Notes under the pieces: generated by a model
Database searches by the model: none
Seen by the model: only the letters and a program-made list of their open reading frames with translations
What the model was told of the DNA's origin: nothing
Source of the DNA: Lysinibacillus fusiformis
GTDB lineage: Bacteria > Bacillota > Bacilli > Bacillales_A > Planococcaceae
Assembly: GCF_016925635.1 (NCBI RefSeq)
Contig: NZ_CP070490.1
Location: forward strand, 744,001-808,000
Reading direction: 5' to 3'
Length of the DNA: 64,000 nucleotides
Program-made: the position numbers and the translations under genes
Shown here: positions 34,292 through 43,429 of the stretch, piece after piece
Layout: every line of letters begins with the position of its first letter
Position numbering within the stretch: position 1 is the stretch's first letter

Positions 34292-36247
34292 TTATTTTGT
34301 TTTGGCAGTTTCAATAATCCATTTAGCTAAATTGTCTATTTGTCCTTCTACTGCAATTGGGTCTCTAAACCATGACTCACTTTCCGTCCACAAGTATACT
34401 TTTCCATCTCGAATCGCAGGCAAGTTACCCCAAATCGGATCAGCCTGTAGTTCCTCCAACGTTGATTTTGTTGTTAAAACCAAATAATCTCCAGTATATT
34501 CAGGAAGCATTTCTAGCGAAAACTCGTAAAATGATTCAGCTAGCATATGTTCTGGAACCGTTGAGGGTGGATTCGCACCTAATATTTCATACATAATTCG
34601 ACCGCCGCGTCCAGACTTTGATCCGAATAAGAATACCTTTCCATCATACTCCTGCATGATGGAAACGGTCTCTCCCTCACCAAGTGCGGCTTGAACTTCA
34701 TCACGTAATTTACCAGTGCGACTCTCAAAATCGGTAATCCATTGTTCAGCTACATCCTTTTTATCTAATAAATCACCGAAATAACGCATTTCCTCCTGAA
34801 TCGTTTCAAAGCTATTATAAGGCATAGCCACGGTTGGCGCGATGAGTGAATATTTGTCCACTGTTTCTTCTTTATTAATATTTGTAATGATTAAATCTGG
34901 TTTCAATTCAACCAGTGCTTCTAGAGAATCTCCTACATCCGTTACACCATCAAGCATCCCTTCTAAATACGGGCTTTCCATCAATAAAAAATCAGATGCA
35001 ACTGGTTGGACATCAAGTGCCAACACGGTTCCTAAATAAGCAGGTGCTGCTATACGTTGTGGTTGTATAGGCACTTCTACATCTCCGAGTGCCGTCTTAA
35101 TTGTTCGCATTTGGATGTTGGCAGGTGCCTCTGACTTTACTTGATTCGATTTTGTTGCACCACTATTTCCGTTAGCCCCTTCTGATGATGTTCCACATCC
35201 TGATGCGACCATAGTCAGACACAATAGTGCCATCGCTAATAGATTTTTCTTTTTAATTTCCATATCATTTCCTCCATCCAACATCAATTGATAATGAATA
35301 TCATTACCATTTAAATGATACATTGCTGGATGTGGTGCAACAATGGACAGATTTGACCTATTCATTGTATCTTTCGAACCTATATACTGATATTGCTTGC
35401 GATATTCTCCTGGAGTTATGCCTGTTTGTTTCTTAAACATACGGTTAAAATAGACCGTGTCTGGATAACCAACATAAGCAGCTACTTCCTGTAGCGTCGC
35501 TTCGGTATCACACAGCAATTTTCGCGCCAAGTCTATGCGTAATCGAATCGTATAATCAAGTGGACTGCATCCCATCTGCTCTTTGAATTTCCTCGAAACG
35601 TACTGTGGAGTGTAATTCATTTGCTGGGCCAACTGCTCCATAGAAATCATACCACGATAATTTTTTGCGATATAGCGGACAACTTGTTCGGTTAGAGATG
35701 GGGCGTGAGCATGCTCCAGCCGCTCCTGTAACGTTGCATGTACGAAACGGATGAATTCCCCCTTGGCCTTCAGTTTTCTCAATTCATGGACATCCTTCAT
35801 GTTTTTCTCTTTGTCTATCTGCCCATTGTCTATTTGTTGCCAGTCGGTAAGCATTGTTTCTAGCATCTCCAGCATAACGAGCGGTTCGGATGGTGACACT
35901 GCCCAGCTTTGCATAAATGGATTGTCTGTTTGCATCATCATATGAAACTCCCGCAATGCTGAAGCGGGTAAAGAAGCATTGTATAAAATCATGTAGGTGT
36001 CAAGAAAGTCAGTGGATTGAACCGTTATCCGCTGCCCCTTGCCGATATGTATTAAATGAAACCGTTCGGATAGCCATACTTCATCGTTTGTCCACAGTTC
36101 AGCATGGCCATTTGCCACAAACATAAACATGCTTGCTGGTGTTACATAATCACAAATCACATCGCCGCGCCCTATTCGTTTTATCCGAATGTCGAGTACA
36201 CGAATGTCAACTTGATTCCACAATTGAATTTGTTCACCTATATTCAT
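34292..36247 (-). CDS. AraC-type regulator fused in frame to a siderophore-binding lipoprotein
   Basis: 651 residues in one frame. Residues 1-290 are an AraC/XylS regulator: cupin-like N-terminal half, then the double helix-turn-helix ISMEQLAQQMNYTPQYVSRKFKEQMG and LQEVAAYVGYPDTVYFNRMFKKQTGITPGEYRKQY. From Met 329 the chain looks like a separate gene: KKKNLLAMALLCLTMVASGCG is a lipoprotein signal peptide with lipobox, followed by a type III iron-siderophore-binding protein (VPIQPQRIAAPAYL, ELKPDLIIT, MLPEYTGDYLVLT). A strong GGAGG and a Fur box lie in the DNA coding for the junction. So the binding protein is probably also made on its own from 35263. B. subtilis Btr is a related fusion, but has no signal peptide inside. 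Confidence 0.8.
   Translation of the reverse strand: MNIGEQIQLWNQVDIRVLDIRIKRIGRGDVICDYVTPASMFMFVANGHAELWTNDEVWLSERFHLIHIGKGQRITVQSTDFLDTYMILYNASLPASALREFHMMMQTDNPFMQSWAVSPSEPLVMLEMLETMLTDWQQIDNGQIDKEKNMKDVHELRKLKAKGEFIRFVHATLQERLEHAHAPSLTEQVVRYIAKNYRGMISMEQLAQQMNYTPQYVSRKFKEQMGCSPLDYTIRLRIDLARKLLCDTEATLQEVAAYVGYPDTVYFNRMFKKQTGITPGEYRKQYQYIGSKDTMNRSNLSIVAPHPAMYHLNGNDIHYQLMLDGGNDMEIKKKNLLAMALLCLTMVASGCGTSSEGANGNSGATKSNQVKSEAPANIQMRTIKTALGDVEVPIQPQRIAAPAYLGTVLALDVQPVASDFLLMESPYLEGMLDGVTDVGDSLEALVELKPDLIITNINKEETVDKYSLIAPTVAMPYNSFETIQEEMRYFGDLLDKKDVAEQWITDFESRTGKLRDEVQAALGEGETVSIMQEYDGKVFLFGSKSGRGGRIMYEILGANPPSTVPEHMLAESFYEFSLEMLPEYTGDYLVLTTKSTLEELQADPIWGNLPAIRDGKVYLWTESESWFRDPIAVEGQIDNLAKWIIETAKTK
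35263..35275 (-). promoter_or_regulatory. internal ribosome binding site and start for the binding-protein half
   Basis: GGAGG (35275-35271) followed seven bases later by ATG (35263-35261), in frame inside the longer reading. The peptide from here starts with a perfect lipoprotein signal, which would be useless in the middle of a cytoplasmic regulator. Confidence 0.65.
35289..35303. promoter_or_regulatory. Fur box inside the fused gene
   Basis: TGATAATGAATATCA matches the 7-1-7 Fur consensus TGATAATnATTATCA at 13 of 14 defined positions. It lies 26-40 bases before the internal start, where a promoter of the binding-protein gene would be. Confidence 0.65.
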
Positions 36248-36327
36248 AATAAAACCACGTAACGACTACTATCTACCCAGTCCATTAGATTGCTCCTTCC
36301 CATGCATATTACAATTGAAATTATTTA

Positions 36328-36342
36328 TGATAATCATTCTCA
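36328..36342. promoter_or_regulatory. Fur box upstream of the AraC-binding-protein gene
   Basis: TGATAATCATTCTCA matches the 7-1-7 Fur consensus at 13 of 14 positions, about 80 bases before the start at 36247, so the gene is expected to be repressed in high iron. The rest of the 36248-36508 stretch holds nothing recognisable. Confidence 0.8.
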
Positions 36343-36508
36343 TTTTGATTTTTGTTTCAAGATATGTCAAGGACAGTCAAATTATTTCTGACTAGATGAA
36401 GAATTCCAATTAAGGACGTAGCTTGTTACACCGTTGTGTGTAATTTATTTATGATTTCAAATAGCTTAAAACAGCCTCTATTTTTTCTCAGCAGGAAATT
36501 TCCCCATA

Positions 36509-36562
36509 GAAAAAACTGCATCATCAATTGGTAGAGTGTGTCTAACAATTGGTGGTGCAGTT
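36509..36562 (-). terminator. terminator closing the mevalonate catabolic operon
   Basis: A 17-pair stem (AACTGCACCACCAATTG with CAATTGATGATGCAGTT, some G-T) is followed by TTTTTTC on the minus strand. Confidence 0.85.
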
Positions 36563-36603
36563 CTGATTTTGACTCTAACTATAGGGGTATAGATCCCATT
36601 CTT

Positions 36604-37503
36604 TTACTTATTACTTTGTACTTTATACACTTTACTATCAAGCTGTCTATTTATTGCCTGCTGTAAAAATTGTGTTGCGGTAAACAATTTTTCTTCATCA
36701 ATATTCGTTTGCACGCCTAAACGATGTAGGAAATTTACTAAATCATTCGTTGACACATTGCCGCTTGCACCAGGGGCATAGGGGCACCCCCCCAAACCAC
36801 CAATAGCACTGTCGTATTTTGTAATCCCGAGTTCAAGTGCTGCAAAAATATTCGCTAAAGCACGGCCATACGTATCATGAAAATGAAGGGCAAACAAATC
36901 ATGGTCGTATCGAGTGAGCAGCTCTGATAAAATAGCCTTTACTTGTACAGGGTCTGCTACACCAATTGTATCACCAAGTGAAATTTCAGAAACGCCCATT
37001 TCTAGATAGGCATCAATGATTTCCTTCACTGTTTGAAGCTTTACTTCGTCACCAAACGGACTGCCAAATACAGTTGAAATATAGCCTCTTAACGATATAC
37101 CTTCACGATTTGCTACTTCAGCTACAGCTTTTAAGTTTTGCAAAGATTGGCTGATTGAAGCGTTTACATTACTTTGATTATGTTCCTCAGAAGCAGAAAT
37201 AAATAAAGCAATTTCATCAACCTTTTGTTGGATGGCCCCTTCTATCCCTTTCAAATTGGGCACAAGAGCTGCATACGTTATTTTTTCATGACGTGTGATT
37301 TGCTCGAATACTTCATGATGATCGGCTAAAGCCGGTATCCACTTTGGACTAACAAAAGAGGATACCTCGATATGGCGGACACCTGTTTCACTTATTAAGT
37401 TAATCCATTGCACCTTCAAATCAGTTGGAATAAAAATTTTCTCATTTTGTAAGCCGTCACGCGGACCTACTTCTCTTATTTCCACTGCTTTTGGTAAGTT
37501 CAT
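36604..37503 (-). CDS. mvaB: hydroxymethylglutaryl-CoA lyase
   Basis: 299 residues. The TIM-barrel start EIREVGPRDGLQNE carries the catalytic Arg and metal-binding Asp, LHFHDTYGRALANI has the metal-ligand His pair, and the signature GGLGGCPYAPGASGNVSTND contains the catalytic Cys. It splits HMG-CoA to acetoacetate and acetyl-CoA. The ATG at 37503 has AAGGAAG nine bases before; a TTG one codon earlier is possible. It is the last gene of an operon with HMG-CoA reductase and a transporter. Together these would degrade imported mevalonate. HMG-CoA lyase also ends leucine breakdown, but no leucine genes adjoin. Confidence 0.92.
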   Translation of the reverse strand: MNLPKAVEIREVGPRDGLQNEKIFIPTDLKVQWINLISETGVRHIEVSSFVSPKWIPALADHHEVFEQITRHEKITYAALVPNLKGIEGAIQQKVDEIALFISASEEHNQSNVNASISQSLQNLKAVAEVANREGISLRGYISTVFGSPFGDEVKLQTVKEIIDAYLEMGVSEISLGDTIGVADPVQVKAILSELLTRYDHDLFALHFHDTYGRALANIFAALELGITKYDSAIGGLGGCPYAPGASGNVSTNDLVNFLHRLGVQTNIDEEKLFTATQFLQQAINRQLDSKVYKVQSNK

Positions 37504-37522
37504 CAAGATACACTTCCTTTAA

Positions 37523-38878
37523 TTAAATGCCGAACAGTTGTAGCATAATCCAACTTGATGCGTAGAATACCATGAATTGCACACCGGCTCCTACACCTAA
37601 AATTCGATTTAATAAACCACCAACAGTTGCGACTGTAAATGTTAACACTACTCCTAGCAATTGCGCCTCGTTATAGGCAAGCAAGAATGCTAAACCGATG
37701 AACATCGCTACGATTGCTTCCTGGCTAATATATTTCAATACTAATACAGACGCTTTACGTGCATAATTCATCGCAAATGGATAAGCAATTAAAGCAGCTA
37801 CACTAATACCGATTAACCCAAAAATGAAAAAATCCCATGAAGACATTAGCGTGTGTAAGTTGTTTACTGGATCTACTGTAAAAATCGGTGGTGCATTAAA
37901 TAAAGGTGATGCCGGTCCAAGTGCAACTGGACTTAACGGAATACCGAATGCAATTAATGGAATAATCGCTTCAGCAATATAAGTCGATTCCGTTACACCA
38001 TTCATTACAGTAAGACTCGTTGTTGATTTTTTATAGGCACCTTTTGTGCGAGAGCCTACAATTTCCCCCATCAATGACGTCATCCCGACAGGACTGAAGA
38101 CAAATGTGAGGGAGGAAAGAAACGTTGTAATACTCGTAAAAATGGTCTGCCTTTTCGATAAAATTTTAAATGGATTTGGAAAATAGCCTTTCCATGATTT
38201 CGTTTCAGGAGCAAGATTATATTGATTTGGCTTACTACGTGCTAGATCATTTTTAGCAACCGAAGATGCCGCCATTAAAATATTACAAAACATTGGTCCA
38301 ATGGCAATTCCTAAAAAGAATGTAATGCTTAAATGTTTATCCAGCATCGCAAAGCTAACGCTATCTAAAGCTTTAATGAAAAACGCAAATGGGATAATAA
38401 TTAAAATACTTGCCCATTTTCCTTTTGAAAAGAATGCGATTAAAATTGCGGCAAGTGTAAAAATGATGCCTGATGAAGATTTAAAAAAATCGGCAAATTG
38501 GCCTAAAAACTGACCTAAAAGTACTGCGGTTGGTAGGGCGATAAATGCACCGATAACGCCGCCGGAAATCATTTTACGTAGCGCCACGTGTGGCATACCT
38601 AAACGGCGTAATGTATTGGCATGATCAATTAAAGGTACAGCTGTTGTATCCCCAGGAATACCTAATAACGCAGTTGGTACAGCATGTGTTAAGTGCTTAG
38701 CTAACACGCCCGCCATGAAAAAGGCGAATACCCCTTCAGGAGGCGCTCCCAGCAAAATAACTAATAGCGTAATTGGTACCATAATCGCTGTTTCATCTGT
38801 ACCTGAAATAAGCCCAATGACAGTAAAGATAGCTGCGCCTAGAAGGGCAAATAAAAGAGCTATTAAATAAATACTCAT
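37523..38878 (-). CDS. TctA-type tripartite tricarboxylate transporter permease, candidate mevalonate carrier
   Basis: 451 residues with about eleven hydrophobic segments and the TctA layout: GVFAFFMAGVLAKHLTHAVPTALLGIPGDTTAVPLID near the N-terminus and GVTESTYIAEAIIPLIAFGIPLSPVALGPASPLF in the second half, the two inverted-repeat motifs. TctA is the large membrane subunit, and no periplasmic TctC-like binding protein is present, so this may work without one. Its start overlaps the stop of the small membrane gene (ATGA). Sitting between HMG-CoA reductase and lyase genes, it probably imports mevalonate or a related acid. Confidence 0.8.
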   Translation of the reverse strand: MSIYLIALLFALLGAAIFTVIGLISGTDETAIMVPITLLVILLGAPPEGVFAFFMAGVLAKHLTHAVPTALLGIPGDTTAVPLIDHANTLRRLGMPHVALRKMISGGVIGAFIALPTAVLLGQFLGQFADFFKSSSGIIFTLAAILIAFFSKGKWASILIIIPFAFFIKALDSVSFAMLDKHLSITFFLGIAIGPMFCNILMAASSVAKNDLARSKPNQYNLAPETKSWKGYFPNPFKILSKRQTIFTSITTFLSSLTFVFSPVGMTSLMGEIVGSRTKGAYKKSTTSLTVMNGVTESTYIAEAIIPLIAFGIPLSPVALGPASPLFNAPPIFTVDPVNNLHTLMSSWDFFIFGLIGISVAALIAYPFAMNYARKASVLVLKYISQEAIVAMFIGLAFLLAYNEAQLLGVVLTFTVATVGGLLNRILGVGAGVQFMVFYASSWIMLQLFGI

Positions 38879-39315
38879 TTTTTATCCGCTCCTTTCAAGC
38901 CTTGTAAGCTAGAAAGAATACCAAAATCCTCGAGCTCTTTTTTTGTCACCGGATCTTCCTCGATTAAGCGTATTTCCTCGTCTATATCAATTTGTAAATC
39001 TTCAAATGCTTCCTTTAAAGAATGACTGGATGCTTCATCTTCTACTAAAATACGTTTTGGTTTAAAAAGAATCGTATTGATAGCAACAACAATCAGAATA
39101 CCTGCAATGCCTGTTAACAATGAATACGAGTTAATCATTTGAGGGTCTGCAAACTTCGGAAAAACCCACTGGCCAAACTGATAGCCTAAAAAGCTTGCGG
39201 CAACGCTTAAAATAATTGAAAGAATTAACTGATTACCAGAAACTGTGTCACCTAAAATTTCAATAAACTTTTTTTCCTCTACATTTTTTTGCTCATTGTA
39301 TGGAGTATTCGCCAT
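38875..39315 (-). CDS. small membrane subunit partnering the TctA-like permease
   Basis: 146 residues: a charged N-terminus, two hydrophobic helices (LILSIILSVAASFLGYQFGQWVF, LLTGIAGILIVVAINTILF) and an acidic cytoplasmic tail. It holds the place of TctB, the small membrane subunit, but has only two helices instead of four and no sequence identity that I can see. It overlaps the permease gene by four bases and follows the HMG-CoA reductase stop by three. Confidence 0.65.
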   Translation of the reverse strand: MANTPYNEQKNVEEKKFIEILGDTVSGNQLILSIILSVAASFLGYQFGQWVFPKFADPQMINSYSLLTGIAGILIVVAINTILFKPKRILVEDEASSHSLKEAFEDLQIDIDEEIRLIEEDPVTKKELEDFGILSSLQGLKGADKK

Positions 39316-39318
39316 GTT

Positions 39319-40575
39319 TTATTCACCTCGCAGAGAGTTTGTAATCTCTAAAACACGATCATAACGGAAATCCTTCTCTTCTACCGCCTGCTGCACAACA
39401 CGATCAATAATATCGCCTGTTGCCCCAGCCATTACAGCCAAGTTTTTCGCATGCAAACGCATATGACCAGATTGAATACCCTCTGCTGAAAGTGCGCGTA
39501 AGCTTGCTAGATTTTCTACTAATCCAACTGCGGCAATGTAGCTGGCTAGCTCCTCTGCAGATTGCACATCCATTATTTTTAGCGCTGCTTTTGCAACTGG
39601 ATGAGTCTTCGTAGCCCCTCCCACAATACCAACAGCTAATGGCAATTCCAACGTACCAACAAGATTGCCTGCTTTATTTAGCTCCCACGTTGTTAAAGAA
39701 CGATATCTACCAGAACGAGCAGCATAGGCATGTGCACCAGCCTCAACAGCGCGTGTATCGTTACCCGATGCCAATACTGCGGCTGTGATACCATTCATAA
39801 CCCCTTTATTATGTGTGGCAGCCCGATACGGGTCAGCATCCGCAAATTCGTAAGCACTTACAATATTTTTGGCAATTTCTATACCGCCAAGCATATCTGT
39901 TGAGAATTCACCACGCGCACGGACGATACGCTTATCTGCTAAATTTGAAATAATCCGTAGCACAACTCGTCCATTTGTAATCCGTTCGATTAATGGTGAC
40001 ACAGATTCTGCCATTGTATTGACAGCGTTTGCCCCCATTGCATCCTTCGTATCTACGATTAAATGGACGACAACCATTGTTTCTTTTGCTGTGTCGATTA
40101 AGTGTACTTCTATATCCTTCACTCCACCGCCTAACTTGACTAACGTTGGATCTTTTTCATTACAATGCTCGATGATCTCATCTTTATGTTCAAAAATTTT
40201 CGCCCTCGCTGCATGAGGGTCCTCAATATTTAATACCTGAATCTGTCCACGCATAACTGTTCCCGAGCTGGAAGTAAAAATACCCCCTAACTCATATGCT
40301 GCACGTGCCGCATTACTAGCCGCAGCGATTACTGACGGCTCTTCCGTAGCCATCGGAATAAATACCTCTTTGCCATTAACCTTAAAGTTGGCTGCTACCC
40401 CTAGAGGCACTGAAATATGTCCAATAACATTTTCAACCATTGCGTCTGCAAGCTCTAATGAAATTCCACTTTTTAAAGCTTCAACTTCCTCGTTGGTTAA
40501 ATTTGATTTTTCAGCGATTAACTTAATTCGCTCTTCTACTGAAAGTAAATAAAATCCTTTAATTCGTGAAGTCAT
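39319..40575 (-). CDS. mvaA: HMG-CoA reductase, degradative class II
   Basis: 418 residues with class II markers: MATEEPSVIAAASNAAR (catalytic Glu), VDTKDAMGANAVNTMAE (the DAMGxN dinucleotide and catalytic Lys region), a conserved Asp in LASGNDTRAVEAGAHAYAA, and QSGHMRLHAKN with the catalytic His near the C-terminus. Class II enzymes of mevalonate-using bacteria oxidise mevalonate to HMG-CoA. The direction here is judged from the company of HMG-CoA lyase and a transporter, whereas synthetic enzymes sit with mevalonate kinases. GGGGGTATAGGG precedes the ATG. Confidence 0.9.
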   Translation of the reverse strand: MTSRIKGFYLLSVEERIKLIAEKSNLTNEEVEALKSGISLELADAMVENVIGHISVPLGVAANFKVNGKEVFIPMATEEPSVIAAASNAARAAYELGGIFTSSSGTVMRGQIQVLNIEDPHAARAKIFEHKDEIIEHCNEKDPTLVKLGGGVKDIEVHLIDTAKETMVVVHLIVDTKDAMGANAVNTMAESVSPLIERITNGRVVLRIISNLADKRIVRARGEFSTDMLGGIEIAKNIVSAYEFADADPYRAATHNKGVMNGITAAVLASGNDTRAVEAGAHAYAARSGRYRSLTTWELNKAGNLVGTLELPLAVGIVGGATKTHPVAKAALKIMDVQSAEELASYIAAVGLVENLASLRALSAEGIQSGHMRLHAKNLAVMAGATGDIIDRVVQQAVEEKDFRYDRVLEITNSLRGE

Positions 40576-40610
40576 CCCTATACCCCCAAAAATAAAAAAG
40601 TGTAATATAA

Positions 40611-40625
40611 TTCAACTTAGTTGAA
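40611..40625. promoter_or_regulatory. candidate operator of the mevalonate operon
   Basis: TTCAACTTAGTTGAA, six-base perfect arms around TTA, lies 36-50 bases before the HMG-CoA reductase start. It is a likely site for the XRE-cupin regulator encoded next door, though no second copy was found. Confidence 0.5.
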
Positions 40626-40712
40626 TAACATTACACCAATTGTAAATTGTCTGAATAGTATTGTAAACAAGAAATTTGCATTTTCGATAATAATTACGTT
40701 TAAAAGAAAGAT

Positions 40713-41261
40713 TTAATCCTCAACATAAATCGTTAATACCTTTGAGTTTTCCGCAGAATTGTTAATAAAGATATGCTCCTTTTTCCCAGAAAAATACGCA
40801 GAGTCCCCCTCTTCTAAATTGTAAAATTTATGATCGTATTTCAAGACGATACTACCCGAAATGACATAAATAAATTCATCATTATCGTGTGTATAAGGGG
40901 CTAAATTTTCCGCTCCATTATGTACAGTAACAATAGAAGGATTGATATTGCTCATATAACTCTTATTCGCTAACAACTCATATTGATAGCCAAGTTCATT
41001 CGTTTCAACAGTCTCATTGCGTTCTTTTTTCGAAACAATCGAAATGCCATCAAACTGATCCTGGATAACAAACCAAGCCATTGGCACATCAAATATTTCC
41101 GCAATCTTGGACAATGTCACCAGACTCGGTGTCGCTTTGCCATTTTCTATTTTTGAAATATGGCTTTTCGTTAAATTAATCTGCGAAGCTAAATCATCCT
41201 GAGACATTTTATTTTTCTTCCGCATCTGCTTTATTTTTACTCCAACTTCTAGTAAGTTCAT
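40713..41261 (-). CDS. XRE-cupin transcriptional regulator
   Basis: 182 residues: an N-terminal HTH_3 domain (KIKQMRKKNKMSQDDLASQINLTKSHISKIENGKATPSLVTLSKIAEIF) and a C-terminal cupin (NLAPYTHDNDEFIYVISGSIVLKYDHKFYNLEEGDSAYFSGKKEHIFIN) that probably senses a small acid. It lies directly upstream of the mevalonate operon in the same direction, and a palindrome in between could be its binding site. Mevalonate or HMG-CoA would be a natural effector. Confidence 0.85.
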   Translation of the reverse strand: MNLLEVGVKIKQMRKKNKMSQDDLASQINLTKSHISKIENGKATPSLVTLSKIAEIFDVPMAWFVIQDQFDGISIVSKKERNETVETNELGYQYELLANKSYMSNINPSIVTVHNGAENLAPYTHDNDEFIYVISGSIVLKYDHKFYNLEEGDSAYFSGKKEHIFINNSAENSKVLTIYVED

Positions 41262-41681
41262 CTATTCCAGTCCCCTCGATCATTTCGGTTTTTACAATAA
41301 CTATACTATATTTTTAAATGATGGATAGAAAAATACGGAGCGTATAATACTCCTTCATTTTAGTCTGCGGTATCAGTTTTATCCCAATATGAGAGTTAAG
41401 TTGCTGAAAATGCTAATTGTCTAATATGTATTGACACCCTAATTTCAATTTCTACATAAAAAGATCAGACACTCACTTTTATATGTGTGTCTGATCTTTA
41501 GAATTTTGTCTCAGTTAGTTATTATAAAGATTATATAGAATTTAGTTTTAATCTAAGTATAAATTTACGGAATTGCTGAAACAACTTTATTTGCATTTCT
41601 GCCTTTTACTTTTTATTCATGGTTAGTTAAAAGCCCTCATTTTAGACAGTTTCTTGTAAATTGACTAAGTTCTTGTTCTTG
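41262..41681. other. intergenic region with a bidirectional terminator
   Basis: 420 bases. AAAGATCAGACAC pairs with GTGTCTGATCTTT (about 41458-41499), with A and T runs on both sides, a good bidirectional terminator. No gene or RNA is seen elsewhere in the gap. Confidence 0.65.
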
Positions 41682-42704
41682 TTACTGCAAAGCTTGAGAT
41701 ACAAAATTGAACATATTTGAATTCATCTTTGGTCCACCATTCATAGTGTTCCCATTAACAATATATGAACCTCTATGAACACCAACAACTTGGTTGTTTG
41801 CATTTAATAATGCCGATCCCGACTGCCCAGGTGCAGTATCAATTGTATAAAAGGCTAAAGACGTATCTTCTCTTGTAACATTTCCTCTCATACCAAATTG
41901 AGAAACCACACCACCTGCTCTTATTAAATCTCCTGGATACCCAAAAATACCAACATTTTCGTTAAGAAGATTATTTACTTGTCTTATTCCAAGAAATCCT
42001 GCAACATCTCCTGCATGTCTATTATTATTTGCATCTAAAACAAGTACAGCAAAATCTTCTGAGGTTGAACCAGTTGAAATCCAATGAGAAGGGACAAAAT
42101 AATCCCTAACATTATAAGAGCCAAACCATCCCGTGCTATCACTTACGCCTGGATAAACTGTAGCACTAGATATACCCCTTTGTGTTCCAGCATCGATTAC
42201 ACAATGTGCATTTGTTAGAACCCTGTTCCTACCAATTAAAGTACCTGTACAGGTGCCACTTGTACCATCCGCCCAATTTAATTCAATATACGTAATTGAA
42301 CTAAATGGTGCTATTTGTGTATTTTCTACAATTGTTCTACCGTCCTCGCCTATTACTATATATGGAGTTATTTCATTTGTATTTTTAGATAAGTTGTCTT
42401 CAATAATAACAGGTGACGGAGTTAAATCAATAAATGATTTACTATGAAATATTAAGCTATCAATCTGAACAGGTGAAATTATTCCAGTGCCTTGAAAACT
42501 TGGTGTTTCATTAATTAATTGCAAATTATTATTTTTGAAGTCCTCATATTTAATAATTTCACCTTTCGAATTTACCATATCATAAGGATGCGAAGAATCA
42601 TTTGAATCAAATGTAAAACTTCTAAGTTGATCCTCCGCAAAGACATTCATAGGAACTAATAAAAAGATAAACATAAAGAAAAACTTTAAAGTAATTTTTT
42701 TCAT
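41682..42704 (-). CDS. secreted V8-like (S1B) serine protease precursor
   Basis: 341 residues. A signal peptide (MKKITLKFFFMFIFLLVPMNVFA) leads, then a propeptide of about 100 residues, then a trypsin-fold domain. The catalytic His is in VLTNAHCVID, Asp in EDFAVLVLD, and Ser in DTAPGQSGSALL, as in staphylococcal V8 and Bacillus glutamyl endopeptidases. The ATG at 42704 with AGGAGG seven bases ahead is preferred over upstream starts of the same frame. The product would be secreted and cut after acidic residues, though that specificity is by family analogy. Confidence 0.88.
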   Translation of the reverse strand: MKKITLKFFFMFIFLLVPMNVFAEDQLRSFTFDSNDSSHPYDMVNSKGEIIKYEDFKNNNLQLINETPSFQGTGIISPVQIDSLIFHSKSFIDLTPSPVIIEDNLSKNTNEITPYIVIGEDGRTIVENTQIAPFSSITYIELNWADGTSGTCTGTLIGRNRVLTNAHCVIDAGTQRGISSATVYPGVSDSTGWFGSYNVRDYFVPSHWISTGSTSEDFAVLVLDANNNRHAGDVAGFLGIRQVNNLLNENVGIFGYPGDLIRAGGVVSQFGMRGNVTREDTSLAFYTIDTAPGQSGSALLNANNQVVGVHRGSYIVNGNTMNGGPKMNSNMFNFVSQALQ

Positions 42705-42816
42705 TTTCATTCCTCCTAGACTGTTGTTAACTAACATTCTAATAAATAAAGGAAATAAATTAAAGTTATTATTCATAAATGGTAATTAAGTTATATTTAG
42801 TAAAAAATAATTTTGG

Positions 42817-43194
42817 TCACAGTTTTTCTATACGAATAACTTTGATTTTTGCTGGATTTGACTCCAAAATTTCAGAATACCAAATCCTCACTTCATCTCC
42901 ACTTTTAATTCCTTTCATAGAAAGTTTCGATTCATTAATTAAAATTGAAACTGATTCAAATTTATTTGAGAACAGGAGATTTTCGCTAGAGAAACTCTCT
43001 ATATCTGATTGTTGAACGTCCTTTCCTTGAATAAAATAGACTATTCCTTCATGCATTACTATATAACCAATTTCACTTTCGGTATTTTCTTTACTAGCAA
43101 ATAGTTGGCTAACATTACCTAAGAACCATAAAGCAACAAGAAAAAGTAACAATAAAATCGTGTTGATAATAGGTTTGGGGATTCTATCCTTCAT
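42817..43194 (-). CDS. DUF3221-like membrane-anchored protein
   Basis: 125 residues: one N-terminal membrane segment (IINTILLLLFLVALWFLG) and an outside domain starting GYIVMHEGIVYFI and ending SGDEVRIWYSEILESNPAKIKVIRI. The last part matches the DUF3221 (YobA-like) pattern of a short beta-barrel domain. The function is unknown. It precedes the V8-like protease gene in the same direction with a 112-base gap. Confidence 0.65.
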   Translation of the reverse strand: MKDRIPKPIINTILLLLFLVALWFLGNVSQLFASKENTESEIGYIVMHEGIVYFIQGKDVQQSDIESFSSENLLFSNKFESVSILINESKLSMKGIKSGDEVRIWYSEILESNPAKIKVIRIEKL

Positions 43195-43429
43195 TCAAAC
43201 CACCACCTTATACATTTAATAATTTTCATGTTGAATACAATTTAGCATTTTTAAATGTACATAATATACCAAATACTGTGCTCACCTCTATTCTACAATA
43301 CCAAACAATACTTTACTTGTAATACTTCCCAAAGAAGGAATACAGAAAATATTTTGAAGTTTTCAATACGATTGGATAGAATCGGTAAAATATTGAACTG
43401 CCGAAAATAAATTACAAGCTGTTGAGCGC

